Positions 1-8,298 of a stretch of DNA of 64,000 nucleotides are shown here, piece after piece. Location of the stretch: assembly GCA_902810755.1 (NCBI GenBank), contig CADDYT010000008.1, forward strand, positions 1 through 64,000, written 5' to 3'. Source of the stretch: Chloroflexota bacterium (GTDB taxonomy: Bacteria > Chloroflexota > Ktedonobacteria > Ktedonobacterales > Ktedonobacteraceae). The notes beneath the pieces are model-generated. The model had not been told where the DNA came from and did no database searches. It saw only the letters and a list, made by a program, of their open reading frames with translations. The position numbers were made by a program, and so were the translations under genes. Position 1 is the first letter of the stretch. Every line of letters begins with the position of its first letter.

Positions 1-66
1 TCGCGGGGACTTTATGGCGCGTGGCCTGCTCCCTCGCGGGGACTTTATGGCGCGTGGCCTGCTCCC
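1..66. repeat. Two-copy 33-bp tandem direct repeat
   Basis: Bases 1-33 and 34-66 are identical copies, followed by the first five bases of a third copy. The array begins at the window edge, so more copies may lie upstream. It sits just ahead of the MerR gene. No function is evident. Confidence 0.85.
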
Positions 67-132
67 TCGCGCGTGGTCCGCATGTGGAGATGATGACAGC
101 TACGCTGTTACATTGTGAGAGGGACAGTAGTT

Positions 133-834
133 GTGGCACAAAACCAACCTGACAATGAGGAATTGATGCGCATCGATGACCTTGCCCATGTCACCGGCAT
201 TGCCGGGCGCACCATCCGTTTTTACAATACTGAGGGACTGCTGCCGCCGCCGCTCATGCGCGGGCGCGTTGCCTACTACACGCACGAACACCGGCAGATC
301 CTCACCATTATCAGAGAACTCAAAGAGCGACAGCATTTGCCCCTGCACGAGATCAAAGCATTCCTGCGCATCCGTGCCGAGCAGGGCGAGGTGCAGATGA
401 AGCTCGCGCTCAAACAGCGGCTGCTGCCCCCGCTGCCGACCGGTGGCTCACCGGCGCAGTTCTCAAAAGAGGAGCTGGTTGAGCGCACGGGCGTTTCCAC
501 GACTACCATCGAAGAACTGGTGCAACAGGGGCTGCTCTTTCCTACGGAAAGCGACGGACAACCATGCTTCAGCGGCGATGATTTGCTGCTGCTCGAACTC
601 TATCAGGGGCTTGAACGGCTGGGCCTGCCGCTTGCCTTGCCCGCGCTCATGCGCTTCCAGCTACGCCAGCTTGTGCGCAGCGAACTCGCTGCCTTCGAGC
701 AATACCTGCGCGCCCGCTGGCAGGAAGAAGGCGTGCCGCCGGAGCAACAGGTCGAGCAATTTGAAAAGATGCTCACCCTCACCGATACCCTCATCTCTGT
801 TCTGCACCGCCAACTGCTCTACCAGCCGTCATAA
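133..834 (+). CDS. MerR-family transcriptional regulator with a duplicated HTH domain
   Basis: This is a DNA-binding regulator of the MerR type. The N-terminal part has the winged-helix signature (IDDLAHVTGIAGRTIRFYNT followed by a GLLPPP wing) and helix 2 with RELKERQHLPLHEIKAFL. A second, weaker MerR-like HTH follows (FSKEELVERTGVSTTTIEEL, then QGLLFP), so the protein carries two tandem HTH units rather than one HTH plus an effector domain. No cysteine-rich metal-binding loop is visible, which argues against a metal sensor. A GAGAGGG at 117-123 favours GTG 133 as start; GTG 115 and ATG 166 are alternatives. The gene converges on pcrA with only five bases between the stops. The inducer is unknown. 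Confidence 0.85.
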   Translation: MAQNQPDNEELMRIDDLAHVTGIAGRTIRFYNTEGLLPPPLMRGRVAYYTHEHRQILTIIRELKERQHLPLHEIKAFLRIRAEQGEVQMKLALKQRLLPPLPTGGSPAQFSKEELVERTGVSTTTIEELVQQGLLFPTESDGQPCFSGDDLLLLELYQGLERLGLPLALPALMRFQLRQLVRSELAAFEQYLRARWQEEGVPPEQQVEQFEKMLTLTDTLISVLHRQLLYQPS

Positions 835-839
835 TAATA

Positions 840-3308
840 TCACAGCTTTTCCAGCTTCGCGAAATCCATGCTCAGGCGTTTTTTGCCATATTTGCTGCCG
901 AATTGCACCTCGACAAATTCGGTGCCGCCCTCCATCTCGCTTTTGAGGATGACGCCCTGGCCGAAGAGGGCGTGGCTGACGCGATCGCCGGGGTGGAACT
1001 GCTGCTCCTTCGGCTTCTCTTCCTCCTGTGAGGAAGATGAGGGTGGCGGCTGGATGTTCCCCTTGCGCACCGAAGGCGAAGGCGGCACCGTCGGCGATGA
1101 ATACGATGTTGGGCGCGAGGACATCCATTGCGGCGCGCCCGTCTTGCCTCCATTTCCGCCGGAGCCGTAGGTTCCGGCACGCCCACTGCCGTAGGTGCGC
1201 CCGCTGGCGGGGCCGCGATAGGTGTCCTGGTTGAACTCGTTCCAACCGCCTGCGTTCTGGCGGCGGTTCATGGTCGAGCGCAAGCCGCCGACCTCGTGAG
1301 ACCTCGTTTTGCCCGGGTTGGCGACCAGATCGAGCGGGATGTCGTTGAGGAAGCGCGACGGCTCCGTGTACTGGCTCTCGCCGAAGAGCGAGCGGCGGTA
1401 AGCGCGCACCAGGTAGAGGCGGCGCATGGCGCGGGTGAAGCCGACATAGGTCAGGCGGCGCTCCTCTTCCAGTTGCTCCGGCTTATCGACCGAGCGCGCG
1501 TGGGGCAGCGAGCCTTCATCCATGCCGACAATGAAGACGACGGGGAATTCCAGCCCTTTGGCGGCGTGCAGCGTGATCAGCGTCACGGCATCGGCCTTCT
1601 CTTCGTCGAGCAATCGCCCATCCTCGCTCGTCTGCGCCGTATCGGCCCCGCCAACCAGCGCCACGTTTTCCAGGAATAGTTCCAGCGCCGCAGGGGTCTC
1701 GATCTCGGAGTAGTCTTCGGCCACGCGCCGCAGTTCCAGCACGTTGCCCCAGCGATCCAGTTCTCCGTCCGCGTTGTCGCGCAGGTCGGGACCCAGCCCG
1801 CTGCGTTCGGCAATGGTACTGAGCAGTTCCGGCAGGTGCAGTTCATCCATCGCGTTGCGCAGATCGGTCAGCAACTTGCCGAACTCGCTGAGGGCGTGCT
1901 TCGCTGCTTTGCCCAGCGTGGGATGCTCCTCGATGCGCCCGATGGCGTCGTAGAGCGTTAGATGCCGCTCGCTCGCCCACTGCTTCAACACGTCCAGCGT
2001 CTTTGGCCCGATCTTGCGATTGGGAACGTTGATGATGCGCAGCAGGCTCAGTTCGTCGTAGGGGTTTGCCAGCAGGCGCATGTAGGCCAGCATGTCCTTG
2101 ATCTCTTTGCGCTCGTAGAATTTGCGGCTGCCTATCACTTTGTAGGGGATGTTGGCGCGCAGAAATTGCTCTTCCAGCGCGCGGGACTGGGCGTTGGTAC
2201 GGTACATGACGGCGATATCGCCGCGTTTCTCCACCTCACCGCGCGCCAGCAGACGGCTGATCTCGTGGGCCACGAACAGCCCTTCCTCTTCCTCGTTGTA
2301 CGCCTCATGGCAGACAACCTTCTCGCCCGTGCCGAGCGCCGTCCACAGTTTTTTGTCCTTGCGCAGCCGGTTGCGCTGCACCACGCTCTGCGCGGCATCC
2401 AGAATGTTCTGCGTCGAGCGGTAGTTCTGTTCCAGCAGGATCACCCTGGTGCGCGGGAAATCCTCTTCAAATCGCTGCACATTCTCGGCGCTGGCCCCGC
2501 GCCAGGTGTAGATCATCTGGTCGTCGTCGCCCACCACGCAGACGTTGCCCGCCCCCTCGTGCCGTTCCGCCGTGCCATAGCCGAGCAGTTTGATCAGCTT
2601 ATACTGCGGCAAATTGCAATCCTGGAACTCGTCCACGTGGATGTACTGCCAGCGTTTCTGGTAGCGCGCCAGCACGTCCGGCTGCGTGCGCCAGAGTTGC
2701 TCGGTGAGCATGAGCAGGTCATCGAAATCGACGCTATTGTTGGCGCGCAGCAGGCGCTGGTACTGCTTGTAGATGCGGGCCGTCACCTCTTCACTGTACT
2801 TGATGGCGCGCTCGGCCATCTGTTCCGGCCCGATCATATCATTCTTGGCGCGCGAGATGGCGGCATGGATGGCGCCGGGCCGGTAATGCTTCTCATCCAG
2901 ATTCAGATCCTTGAGCGCCTGCTTCACCAGCGCCGTCTGGTCATCACTATCGAGGATGACAAACGAGCGGTTCAGCCCCACCGGCAAGAGATAATCGGCC
3001 TCGACGCGCAGGACGCGGGCGCAGATGGCGTGGAAGGTGCCAATCGTCATCTCCTTCGACTCGCTGATGCCCACCAGCCGTTCCAGCCGCTCGCGCATCT
3101 CCTTCGCCGCCTTATTGGTAAAGGTCACGGCCAGGATGCGCCAGGGAGAAACGTCTTCGTGGCACACCAGATAGGCGATGCGATGGGTGATGACGCGCGT
3201 CTTGCCGCTACCTGGCCCCGCCAGGATCAACACCGGCCCCAGCGTCGTCGTCACCGCTTGCCGCTGCGGCTCATTCAAACCCGCCAGTAAATCACGGTTT
3301 TCTAACAT
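840..3308 (-). CDS. pcrA: UvrD/PcrA-type ATP-dependent 3'-5' DNA helicase
   Basis: An 822-residue SF1A helicase of the usual PcrA length. It unwinds DNA in repair and rolling-circle replication and removes RecA from DNA. Motifs run in order: Q motif (LNEPQRQAV), Walker A AGPGSGKT (about residues 30-37), Walker B DEFQD (about 226), GDDDQMIYTWRGA, QNYRS, TLHAAKGLEFPVVFI and RRLTYVGFTRA. After a Gly/Ser-rich linker comes the Tudor-like PcrA C-terminus (GDRVSHALFGQGVI ... VQFGSKYGKKRL), which binds RNA polymerase in characterised PcrA proteins. ATG 3308 is followed directly by the conserved start of the helicase fold. The gene is transcribed away from the polymerase gene at 3543. Confidence 0.96.
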   Translation of the reverse strand: MLENRDLLAGLNEPQRQAVTTTLGPVLILAGPGSGKTRVITHRIAYLVCHEDVSPWRILAVTFTNKAAKEMRERLERLVGISESKEMTIGTFHAICARVLRVEADYLLPVGLNRSFVILDSDDQTALVKQALKDLNLDEKHYRPGAIHAAISRAKNDMIGPEQMAERAIKYSEEVTARIYKQYQRLLRANNSVDFDDLLMLTEQLWRTQPDVLARYQKRWQYIHVDEFQDCNLPQYKLIKLLGYGTAERHEGAGNVCVVGDDDQMIYTWRGASAENVQRFEEDFPRTRVILLEQNYRSTQNILDAAQSVVQRNRLRKDKKLWTALGTGEKVVCHEAYNEEEEGLFVAHEISRLLARGEVEKRGDIAVMYRTNAQSRALEEQFLRANIPYKVIGSRKFYERKEIKDMLAYMRLLANPYDELSLLRIINVPNRKIGPKTLDVLKQWASERHLTLYDAIGRIEEHPTLGKAAKHALSEFGKLLTDLRNAMDELHLPELLSTIAERSGLGPDLRDNADGELDRWGNVLELRRVAEDYSEIETPAALELFLENVALVGGADTAQTSEDGRLLDEEKADAVTLITLHAAKGLEFPVVFIVGMDEGSLPHARSVDKPEQLEEERRLTYVGFTRAMRRLYLVRAYRRSLFGESQYTEPSRFLNDIPLDLVANPGKTRSHEVGGLRSTMNRRQNAGGWNEFNQDTYRGPASGRTYGSGRAGTYGSGGNGGKTGAPQWMSSRPTSYSSPTVPPSPSVRKGNIQPPPSSSSQEEEKPKEQQFHPGDRVSHALFGQGVILKSEMEGGTEFVEVQFGSKYGKKRLSMDFAKLEKL

Positions 3309-3461
3309 GGTCGTCTTCCAGTTTTGGCCCCTGTAGGCGTCTGATAAAAGTGCATTTCAGAAATATGTCACCATGTTATTGTACCATAGCAAGCTATAGT
3401 CCGTCTCGCTGGCCTGTCGGCCCCGATTGATCGGCAAGGAACATAGGGCCGATAATGAGCC

Positions 3462-3490
3462 TTAACAAATTAATTCGCCGGTGCTATACT
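3462..3490 (+). promoter_or_regulatory. Predicted sigma70-type promoter of the polB-like gene
   Basis: TTAACA (3462-3467), a 17-nt spacer and TATACT (3485-3490) match the housekeeping promoter pattern. It lies about 52 nt before the GTG start, which is preceded by AGGAG at 3532-3536. Assigned by pattern only. Confidence 0.5.
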
Positions 3491-3542
3491 GAACCCCGCC
3501 GGAGCTGACAGAGATTTCACGTATTCATATCAGGAGTAGCCG

Positions 3543-6011
3543 GTGTCACATTCTCTTCTGGACGAACCGATAAATACTACACAGGATGAGTGGCTCTTCG
3601 GGTGGGATGGGCTGCCGGGAATTGTCTCGGTGTGGGCCAATCGCGGCGGGCTGGCGGTGATCTGGCGGCGGGAGCCGGGCAGCGAGCGCGTGGAGCGCGT
3701 CGGGGAGCGGTTCCGCCCCTGGCTCTTTGCCGCCACGCTGGCCGACCTGGCGCATCTCGGCCCTGCGCCGGTTCCAACCGACAGGATGGGCGCGCACAAC
3801 ACAGCGTTTAGCTATCGCGAACTGGACGGCCCGCCGGGTTCGTTTCGCTACCTGCTTTCGGCCCGCGACGGGCGCATGCTGGAACGCGCGCTGCTGACCG
3901 GCGCGTCTCGCCGCCTGGGCAGACAGGTGAGCAGCCTGGGTGACCTGCCTGACGACTATTACCGCGTTGGCCCCGTCGAGCAGTACCTGATGCAGAGCGG
4001 GCGCGTCTATTTCAAAGGACTGGCCTACGAGGATTTGCACCGTCTGCAATTCGATCTAGAAACGACTGCGCTCGACCCACATCGTGGGCGCATCTTTCTG
4101 GTGGCCGTGCGCGACAGTCGCGGGCTTGCCACCACGCTTGAGGCGCCACGTGCCGAAGATGAGGCGCAGTTGATTAGCGATCTCTGCACGCTGATCCGCC
4201 TGCGCGACCCCGATGTCATCGAGAACCATAACCTTTTCGGCTTCGATCTGCCCTTCTTAGAGCAGCGGGCCGCCGTGCATGGTATCCCGCTGGAACTGGG
4301 GCGCGAGGGCGCGCCCCGCCTGCTGGAACGCCGCGAGGAGACGCTGGCCATCGGGCCAGAGGCGCGAAGGCGCGTGCGCTACAGCGTGGCCGGGCGCGAG
4401 TTGATCGATACGCTGGATGCCGTGCGCCGTCACGATTTCGTCGTGCGCGACATGCCGGGTTACGGACTCAAAGAGGTGGCTCGCTACTTCGGCATGGCCG
4501 CGCCCGACCGCGTCTATCTGGAAGGCGGGACGATCTTCGAGACCTTCCGCCGCGACCCGCAGCAGGTGCGCCACTACGCGCTGGACGACGTGGCAGAGGT
4601 CGATGGTCTCTCACGCCGCCTGCTGGGCGCGCCCTTCGCCCTCGCCAGCATGGCCCCGCGCCGCTACGAACGCCTGGCCTCGGCTGGACCCGCTATGGGC
4701 ATCCTCGAACCCATACTCGTGCGCGCCTACCTGCGGGCGGGCGTCGCTCTGCCGCGACAGACGGCAGAACCCGGCACTGACCACGCCCCACACGAAGGCG
4801 GCGCCGTCTTTCTCTTCGCTACCGGAGTCGCCGAGCATGTCGTGAAAGCCGACGTAGCTTCGCTCTACCCATCGTTGATGCGCAGCTTCAGGATCGGGCC
4901 GACCAGCGACCGCCTGGGCGTCCTGCTGGGCATCCTCGACCGCCTGACCGATCTGCGCCTTGCCCATAAAGCGGCGGCCAGAAACGCGGCGCCCGGCTCC
5001 TTAGAGGCCAGTATGCACGACGCCACGCAGGCCGCCATGAAAATCCTGATTAACGCAGCCTACGGCTACATGGGCGCGGGCGCGATGGCCCTCTTCGCCG
5101 ACATCCACGCGGCGGATGAGGTCACGAAACGCGGGCGTGAGGTGCTGTCGCAGGTGCTGGATGCCCTGCGCGAACGCGGCATGGCCCTGATCGAGGCCGA
5201 TACCGACGGCGTCTACTTCGCCGTGCCGACCGACTGGAGCGAGCAGCAGGAGCGGGCGCTGGTGGCAGAGATTGGCGCGCTGCTGCCGGAAGGCATTCGC
5301 CTGGAATACGAAGGCCGCTACCGCGCCATGTTCAGCCACGAAGTCAAAAACTATGCCCTGCTGACCTACAATGACCGGCTGATCGTGCATGGCGTCGCCC
5401 TGCGTTCCAGCCGCGCCGAGCCGTTCGGCGAGCGGTTCCTGCGCCACGCCCTCTACTGCACCATGACCAACGACATCCCCGGCTTGCGCCAGAGCTATCT
5501 GGACATGGTAACCGCGCTGCGCAAACGCAAACTTCCCCCCTCCGAACTGGCCACCCGTGTGCGTCTCTCCAAAACCTCCGAAGCCTACCTGGCCGCCCGC
5601 TCCGCCCACCCGGAGCCACAATACGAAGCCCTGCTGGCTGCCGGTCGCAAACACTGGTATCCGGGAGAACGCGTCCGCTTCTACCGCGCTCGCGGCGGCT
5701 CCTACGTCTGGCTGCCCGACGAAAGCGAAGAACCCTCCGTCAACACCGCATGGGAAGCCAGCAGCGCATCAACCGGCGAAACGGGAGAAAGCACAACTGA
5801 TGTCTCAAGTAAGAAGTACGAGGGAAGTGGCAGGCAGAGAGACTATGATGTAGAACACTACCTGCAGGTGCTGGTCACCTCTTACGCCGCGCGCCTGCGC
5901 AAAGCCTTCGCCCCCGCCGACTTCGAGCAACTTTTCCGCATCGATGGCCAGTCCGGCCTCTTCGACCGCCCCGTCGAAAGCATCTCCCCACTCTGGATTC
6001 GCTGCTCGTGA
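3543..6011 (+). CDS. Family B DNA polymerase
   Basis: An 822-residue DNA-dependent DNA polymerase with proofreading. The 3'-5' exonuclease motifs are all present: Exo I FDLETTALDP (about residue 168), Exo II ENHNLFGFDLPFL (about 226) and Exo III YALDDVAEVD (about 344). Polymerase motifs follow: motif A DVASLYPSLM (about 436), motif B KILINAAYGYMG (about 500) and motif C DTDGVYF (about 553), where YxDTDG is the usual catalytic form. All catalytic acidic residues are visible, so the enzyme should be active. The GTG start follows AGGAG by six bases. It is not a close match in style to E. coli Pol II; it resembles the archaeal/viral-like PolBs found sporadically in Chloroflexota. Probable role: repair or translesion synthesis, inferred from the family only. 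Confidence 0.9.
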   Translation: MSHSLLDEPINTTQDEWLFGWDGLPGIVSVWANRGGLAVIWRREPGSERVERVGERFRPWLFAATLADLAHLGPAPVPTDRMGAHNTAFSYRELDGPPGSFRYLLSARDGRMLERALLTGASRRLGRQVSSLGDLPDDYYRVGPVEQYLMQSGRVYFKGLAYEDLHRLQFDLETTALDPHRGRIFLVAVRDSRGLATTLEAPRAEDEAQLISDLCTLIRLRDPDVIENHNLFGFDLPFLEQRAAVHGIPLELGREGAPRLLERREETLAIGPEARRRVRYSVAGRELIDTLDAVRRHDFVVRDMPGYGLKEVARYFGMAAPDRVYLEGGTIFETFRRDPQQVRHYALDDVAEVDGLSRRLLGAPFALASMAPRRYERLASAGPAMGILEPILVRAYLRAGVALPRQTAEPGTDHAPHEGGAVFLFATGVAEHVVKADVASLYPSLMRSFRIGPTSDRLGVLLGILDRLTDLRLAHKAAARNAAPGSLEASMHDATQAAMKILINAAYGYMGAGAMALFADIHAADEVTKRGREVLSQVLDALRERGMALIEADTDGVYFAVPTDWSEQQERALVAEIGALLPEGIRLEYEGRYRAMFSHEVKNYALLTYNDRLIVHGVALRSSRAEPFGERFLRHALYCTMTNDIPGLRQSYLDMVTALRKRKLPPSELATRVRLSKTSEAYLAARSAHPEPQYEALLAAGRKHWYPGERVRFYRARGGSYVWLPDESEEPSVNTAWEASSASTGETGESTTDVSSKKYEGSGRQRDYDVEHYLQVLVTSYAARLRKAFAPADFEQLFRIDGQSGLFDRPVESISPLWIRCS

Positions 6012-6122
6012 TACCTCTCAATTCCGTGCTAAGAGTAAGCCTGTGGTGATACACTGGAATCGCTGCGTATAAAAGCAGGCGGTCTAAGCGTGATTATGAG
6101 AGAGGAAAGGAAGAACGTCTTT

Positions 6123-6722
6123 ATGGTAACTCGTATCGATGTCTGGTCAGATTTTGTTTGACCCTTCTGCTTCTTAGTCGCCTCCGGTCTGGAGAAGCTA
6201 CAACAACACTTTGAGATCGATATTCACTGGCACTCGTTTGAGCTGCGGCCACCCGGCACGAGGCTGCCACCGCAGTACAAAGAGCGCATCGAAGCCTCGC
6301 GCCCGGCGCTCAAGAAGCGGGCACAGGAGCAGTACGGCGTCGAGATCAATCCCGGCCCCCTGGAGACGAACAGCGAACCGGCGCTGATCGCCGAGAAATA
6401 TGCTGAGGCGCAGGGCAAGGGCAACGCCTTCCACGATGCCGTCATGCGCGCCTACTGGCAAGAGGGCGAAAATATCGGCAACCCCGATGTCCTCAAGCAG
6501 ATTGCCAGCAGCGTTGGCCTGGACACCGATCATTTCGCCTCTGCTGTGCTGGCAAATCCCACCTACAAAAGAGAGGTGGAGCAGGATATCCGGCAGGCCC
6601 ACGAATACGGCATCGATGCCGTTCCCGCCCTCGTCTTCGACAACAAATACCTCGTCCTGGGCGCGCAGCCCTACGACGTGCTGAAACAGGTCGTGGAAAC
6701 GGTGCAGAAAGAGCAGGCATAA
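6123..6722 (+). CDS. DsbA/FrnE-like thiol oxidoreductase with in-frame TGA (probable selenoprotein, U-P-F-C motif)
   Basis: Reading from ATG 6123, the frame is open for 200 codons except one TGA at 6159-6161. The N-terminus (MVTRIDVWSDFV-TGA-PFCF) matches FrnE/2-hydroxychromene-carboxylate-isomerase-like DsbA proteins, where this position is the first Cys of the CPxC active site (typically DxVCPFC). The second Cys (TGC 6168) is intact. The rest is a normal helical insertion and thioredoxin C-half, with the cis-Pro segment IDAVPALVFDNKYLVLGAQ. With UGA read as selenocysteine this is a 199-residue intact redox protein, probably acting on disulfides. SD-like GGAAAGGAAG lies nine bases upstream; ATG 6096 is an in-frame alternative. 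The alternative reading is a pseudogene with a nonsense mutation at a Cys codon; a start at ATG 6444 would leave only the C-terminal half. Confidence 0.75.
6162..6198 (+). promoter_or_regulatory. Putative bacterial SECIS element after the in-frame TGA
   Basis: Directly 3' of the TGA codon, CTCC (6182-6185) pairs with GGAG (6191-6194) around the five-base loop GGTCT (6186-6190). An outer GCTT (6169-6172) pairs with AAGC (6195-6198); the alternative pairing GCTTCT/AGAAGC also works. GGUCU is the apical-loop sequence recognised by SelB in the well-studied E. coli fdhF hairpin, and the loop begins 24 nt after UGA, inside the usual bacterial range. No fdhF-like bulged U is visible. Identified by eye, not by folding. 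Confidence 0.6.
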
Positions 6723-6774
6723 ATGAGAGAAGCGCGCCGGGCAGCGAGTCCGACGCGCTTCTCTCATTTATGCC
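6716..6774. terminator. Bidirectional terminator: 21-bp inverted repeat spanning both stop codons
   Basis: Bases 6716-6736 are the exact reverse complement of 6754-6774, with a 17-nt loop. The arms contain the 3' ends of the selenoprotein-like gene (TAA at 6720) and of the convergent kinase-like gene (TGA at 6764-6766). Confidence 0.8.
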
Positions 6775-7318
6775 GCACCAGTTTATAGCGTTCCTGGAGG
6801 GCGCTGACGACCTGTTGAGCCAGTTCGGCGGGCGTGTGCTTTGAGGTGTCCACCAGCAGGTCGTAAAATTCGGGGGCGCGGTAATCGGCGACACCATAGA
6901 TACGTCTGTACTTTTCCACGTCGCGGCTGTCGCGGTACTCGATTTCGGCCTCCGCCCGCGCCAGGTCTACCTGCTCACGCCTCATGTACCGTTCGGCGCG
7001 CACCTCAAGCGGGGCGTAGCAATAGACCTTCAATACATCGTCTAATCCACGTGCGAGCCAGCCGGCCAGGCGGCCTTCAACGACGACGCCGCTTTCCTTC
7101 TCAAGCAATTCACGCTGGGCCGTATCGAAGGCCTTGTGAACCTCGTCGGGCAAGAGACTCACCTGCTGGATGGACATTCCGCGCGCGGCACTAAAATCAC
7201 GAAAACGCTGGCCCGTGTTGACCCGCTTCCAGCCGGGAAGCAGGGCAATCACGGCATCAGCAAGCGAGCTTTTGCCGGTGGCAACCTCGCCCGATATGGT
7301 TATGGCTCGAATCGTCAA
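6764..7318 (-). CDS. Cytidylate-kinase-like P-loop NTPase
   Basis: A 184-residue P-loop protein that begins at once with ITISGEVATGKSSLADAV, the Walker A of the AAA_17 / archaeal-type cytidylate kinase group. WKRVNTGQRFRDFSAARGM corresponds to the NMP-binding start, and VVVEGRLAGWLA matches the VxxGRLAGW signature of these kinases. The run of Arg residues (RAERYMRREQVDLARAEAEIEYRD) fits the LID segment. It is likely to phosphorylate (d)CMP or a related small substrate; a different nucleotide or shikimate-type substrate cannot be excluded. It converges on the DsbA-like gene and shares a palindromic terminator with it. Confidence 0.75.
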   Translation of the reverse strand: MTIRAITISGEVATGKSSLADAVIALLPGWKRVNTGQRFRDFSAARGMSIQQVSLLPDEVHKAFDTAQRELLEKESGVVVEGRLAGWLARGLDDVLKVYCYAPLEVRAERYMRREQVDLARAEAEIEYRDSRDVEKYRRIYGVADYRAPEFYDLLVDTSKHTPAELAQQVVSALQERYKLVRHK

Positions 7319-7456
7319 TTGTCTGCACCTCTCTCAACGGGGGAAGGACGTATCGATTTACGTGTATTATACCCTATCAATCCAAATATCGCCAACCCGA
7401 CCTGCGCACCTGCCCGTACCTTGCGGAATGGGCGACCTTTCGATTACCATATACCC

Positions 7457-8227
7457 ATGAACAACACACCACAACACCGTATCGCTATCGTCACAGGGGC
7501 GAGCCGACGGCGGGGCATTGGCACGGCCATTTGCCGGGCGCTGGCTATGGCTGGCTGCGATATTTTCTTCACCCACTGGCGTGCTTATGATCGCTTGATG
7601 TCGTATGAAGTGGATGAGCATTGGCCCGCTCTGCTGGAAGAGGAGTTGCGCGCAAGAGGGGTGCGCTGCGCGAGTATGGAGGTGGATATGAGCGAGGTGG
7701 ATGCGGCGACACGCATACTGGATGCCGTAGAGGCCGGCCTGGGCGCGCCCGCCATTCTGGTCAACAACGCGGCATACTCGACTCGCGATGGCTACCAGGC
7801 GCTGGACGCGCAGATGCTGGATGCCCACTATGCCGTCAATATGCGCGGGACTATGCTGTTGAGCGTGGAGTTTGCGCGTCGCTACGGGGGCAAGACGGCG
7901 CGGCGTATCATCAACATGACCTCCGGGCAGTCGCTAAGCCCGATGCCCGGCGAACTGGCCTACATCGCAACGAAAGGCGCAATCGAAGCCTTCACCCTCA
8001 CGCTCTCCGCCGAGCTGGCCCCGCAGGGCATCACCGTCAACGCCGTCGACCCCGGCGCGACCGATACAGGCTGGATGACGGAGGAGCTACGGCGCGCTCT
8101 GACGCAGCACGCGCCGATGGGCCGCGTCGGACAACCGGAGGATGCGGCGCGCCTCATCGCCTTTCTGGCAAGCGACGAGGCAGGCTGGATCACCGGGCAG
8201 GTGATTCACTCGCGGGGTGGGTTCTAA
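7457..8227 (+). CDS. Short-chain dehydrogenase/reductase (3-oxoacyl-ACP reductase-like)
   Basis: A 256-residue classical SDR that uses NAD(P)H to reduce or oxidise a carbonyl/hydroxyl group. The cofactor motif is TGASRRRGIG (about residues 13-22), with NNAAYS as the NNAG-type motif. The catalytic set is Ser in INMTSGQS, then Tyr and Lys in AYIATKGA. VNAVDPGATDTGWM and the C-terminal segment DEAGWITGQVIHSRGGF are typical of FabG-like members. ATG 7457 is chosen because the Rossmann fold starts just after it; the open frame extends upstream to 7136 through sequence antisense to the kinase gene. The substrate is not predictable. A repeat-filled spacer follows. Confidence 0.88.
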   Translation: MNNTPQHRIAIVTGASRRRGIGTAICRALAMAGCDIFFTHWRAYDRLMSYEVDEHWPALLEEELRARGVRCASMEVDMSEVDAATRILDAVEAGLGAPAILVNNAAYSTRDGYQALDAQMLDAHYAVNMRGTMLLSVEFARRYGGKTARRIINMTSGQSLSPMPGELAYIATKGAIEAFTLTLSAELAPQGITVNAVDPGATDTGWMTEELRRALTQHAPMGRVGQPEDAARLIAFLASDEAGWITGQVIHSRGGF

Positions 8228-8298
8228 GTTCTGTCGCCAGCAGCCCGACCGCCCCCCAGCACATCGGCCATCCCGCAGGCCAGCCACCCGCGTCCCCA

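Noticed and set aside
1962..3290. Long open frame (442 codons) on the plus strand opposite pcrA
   Set aside because: It lies fully antisense to a strongly supported helicase gene, has no family motifs and is explained by codon bias in GC-rich DNA.
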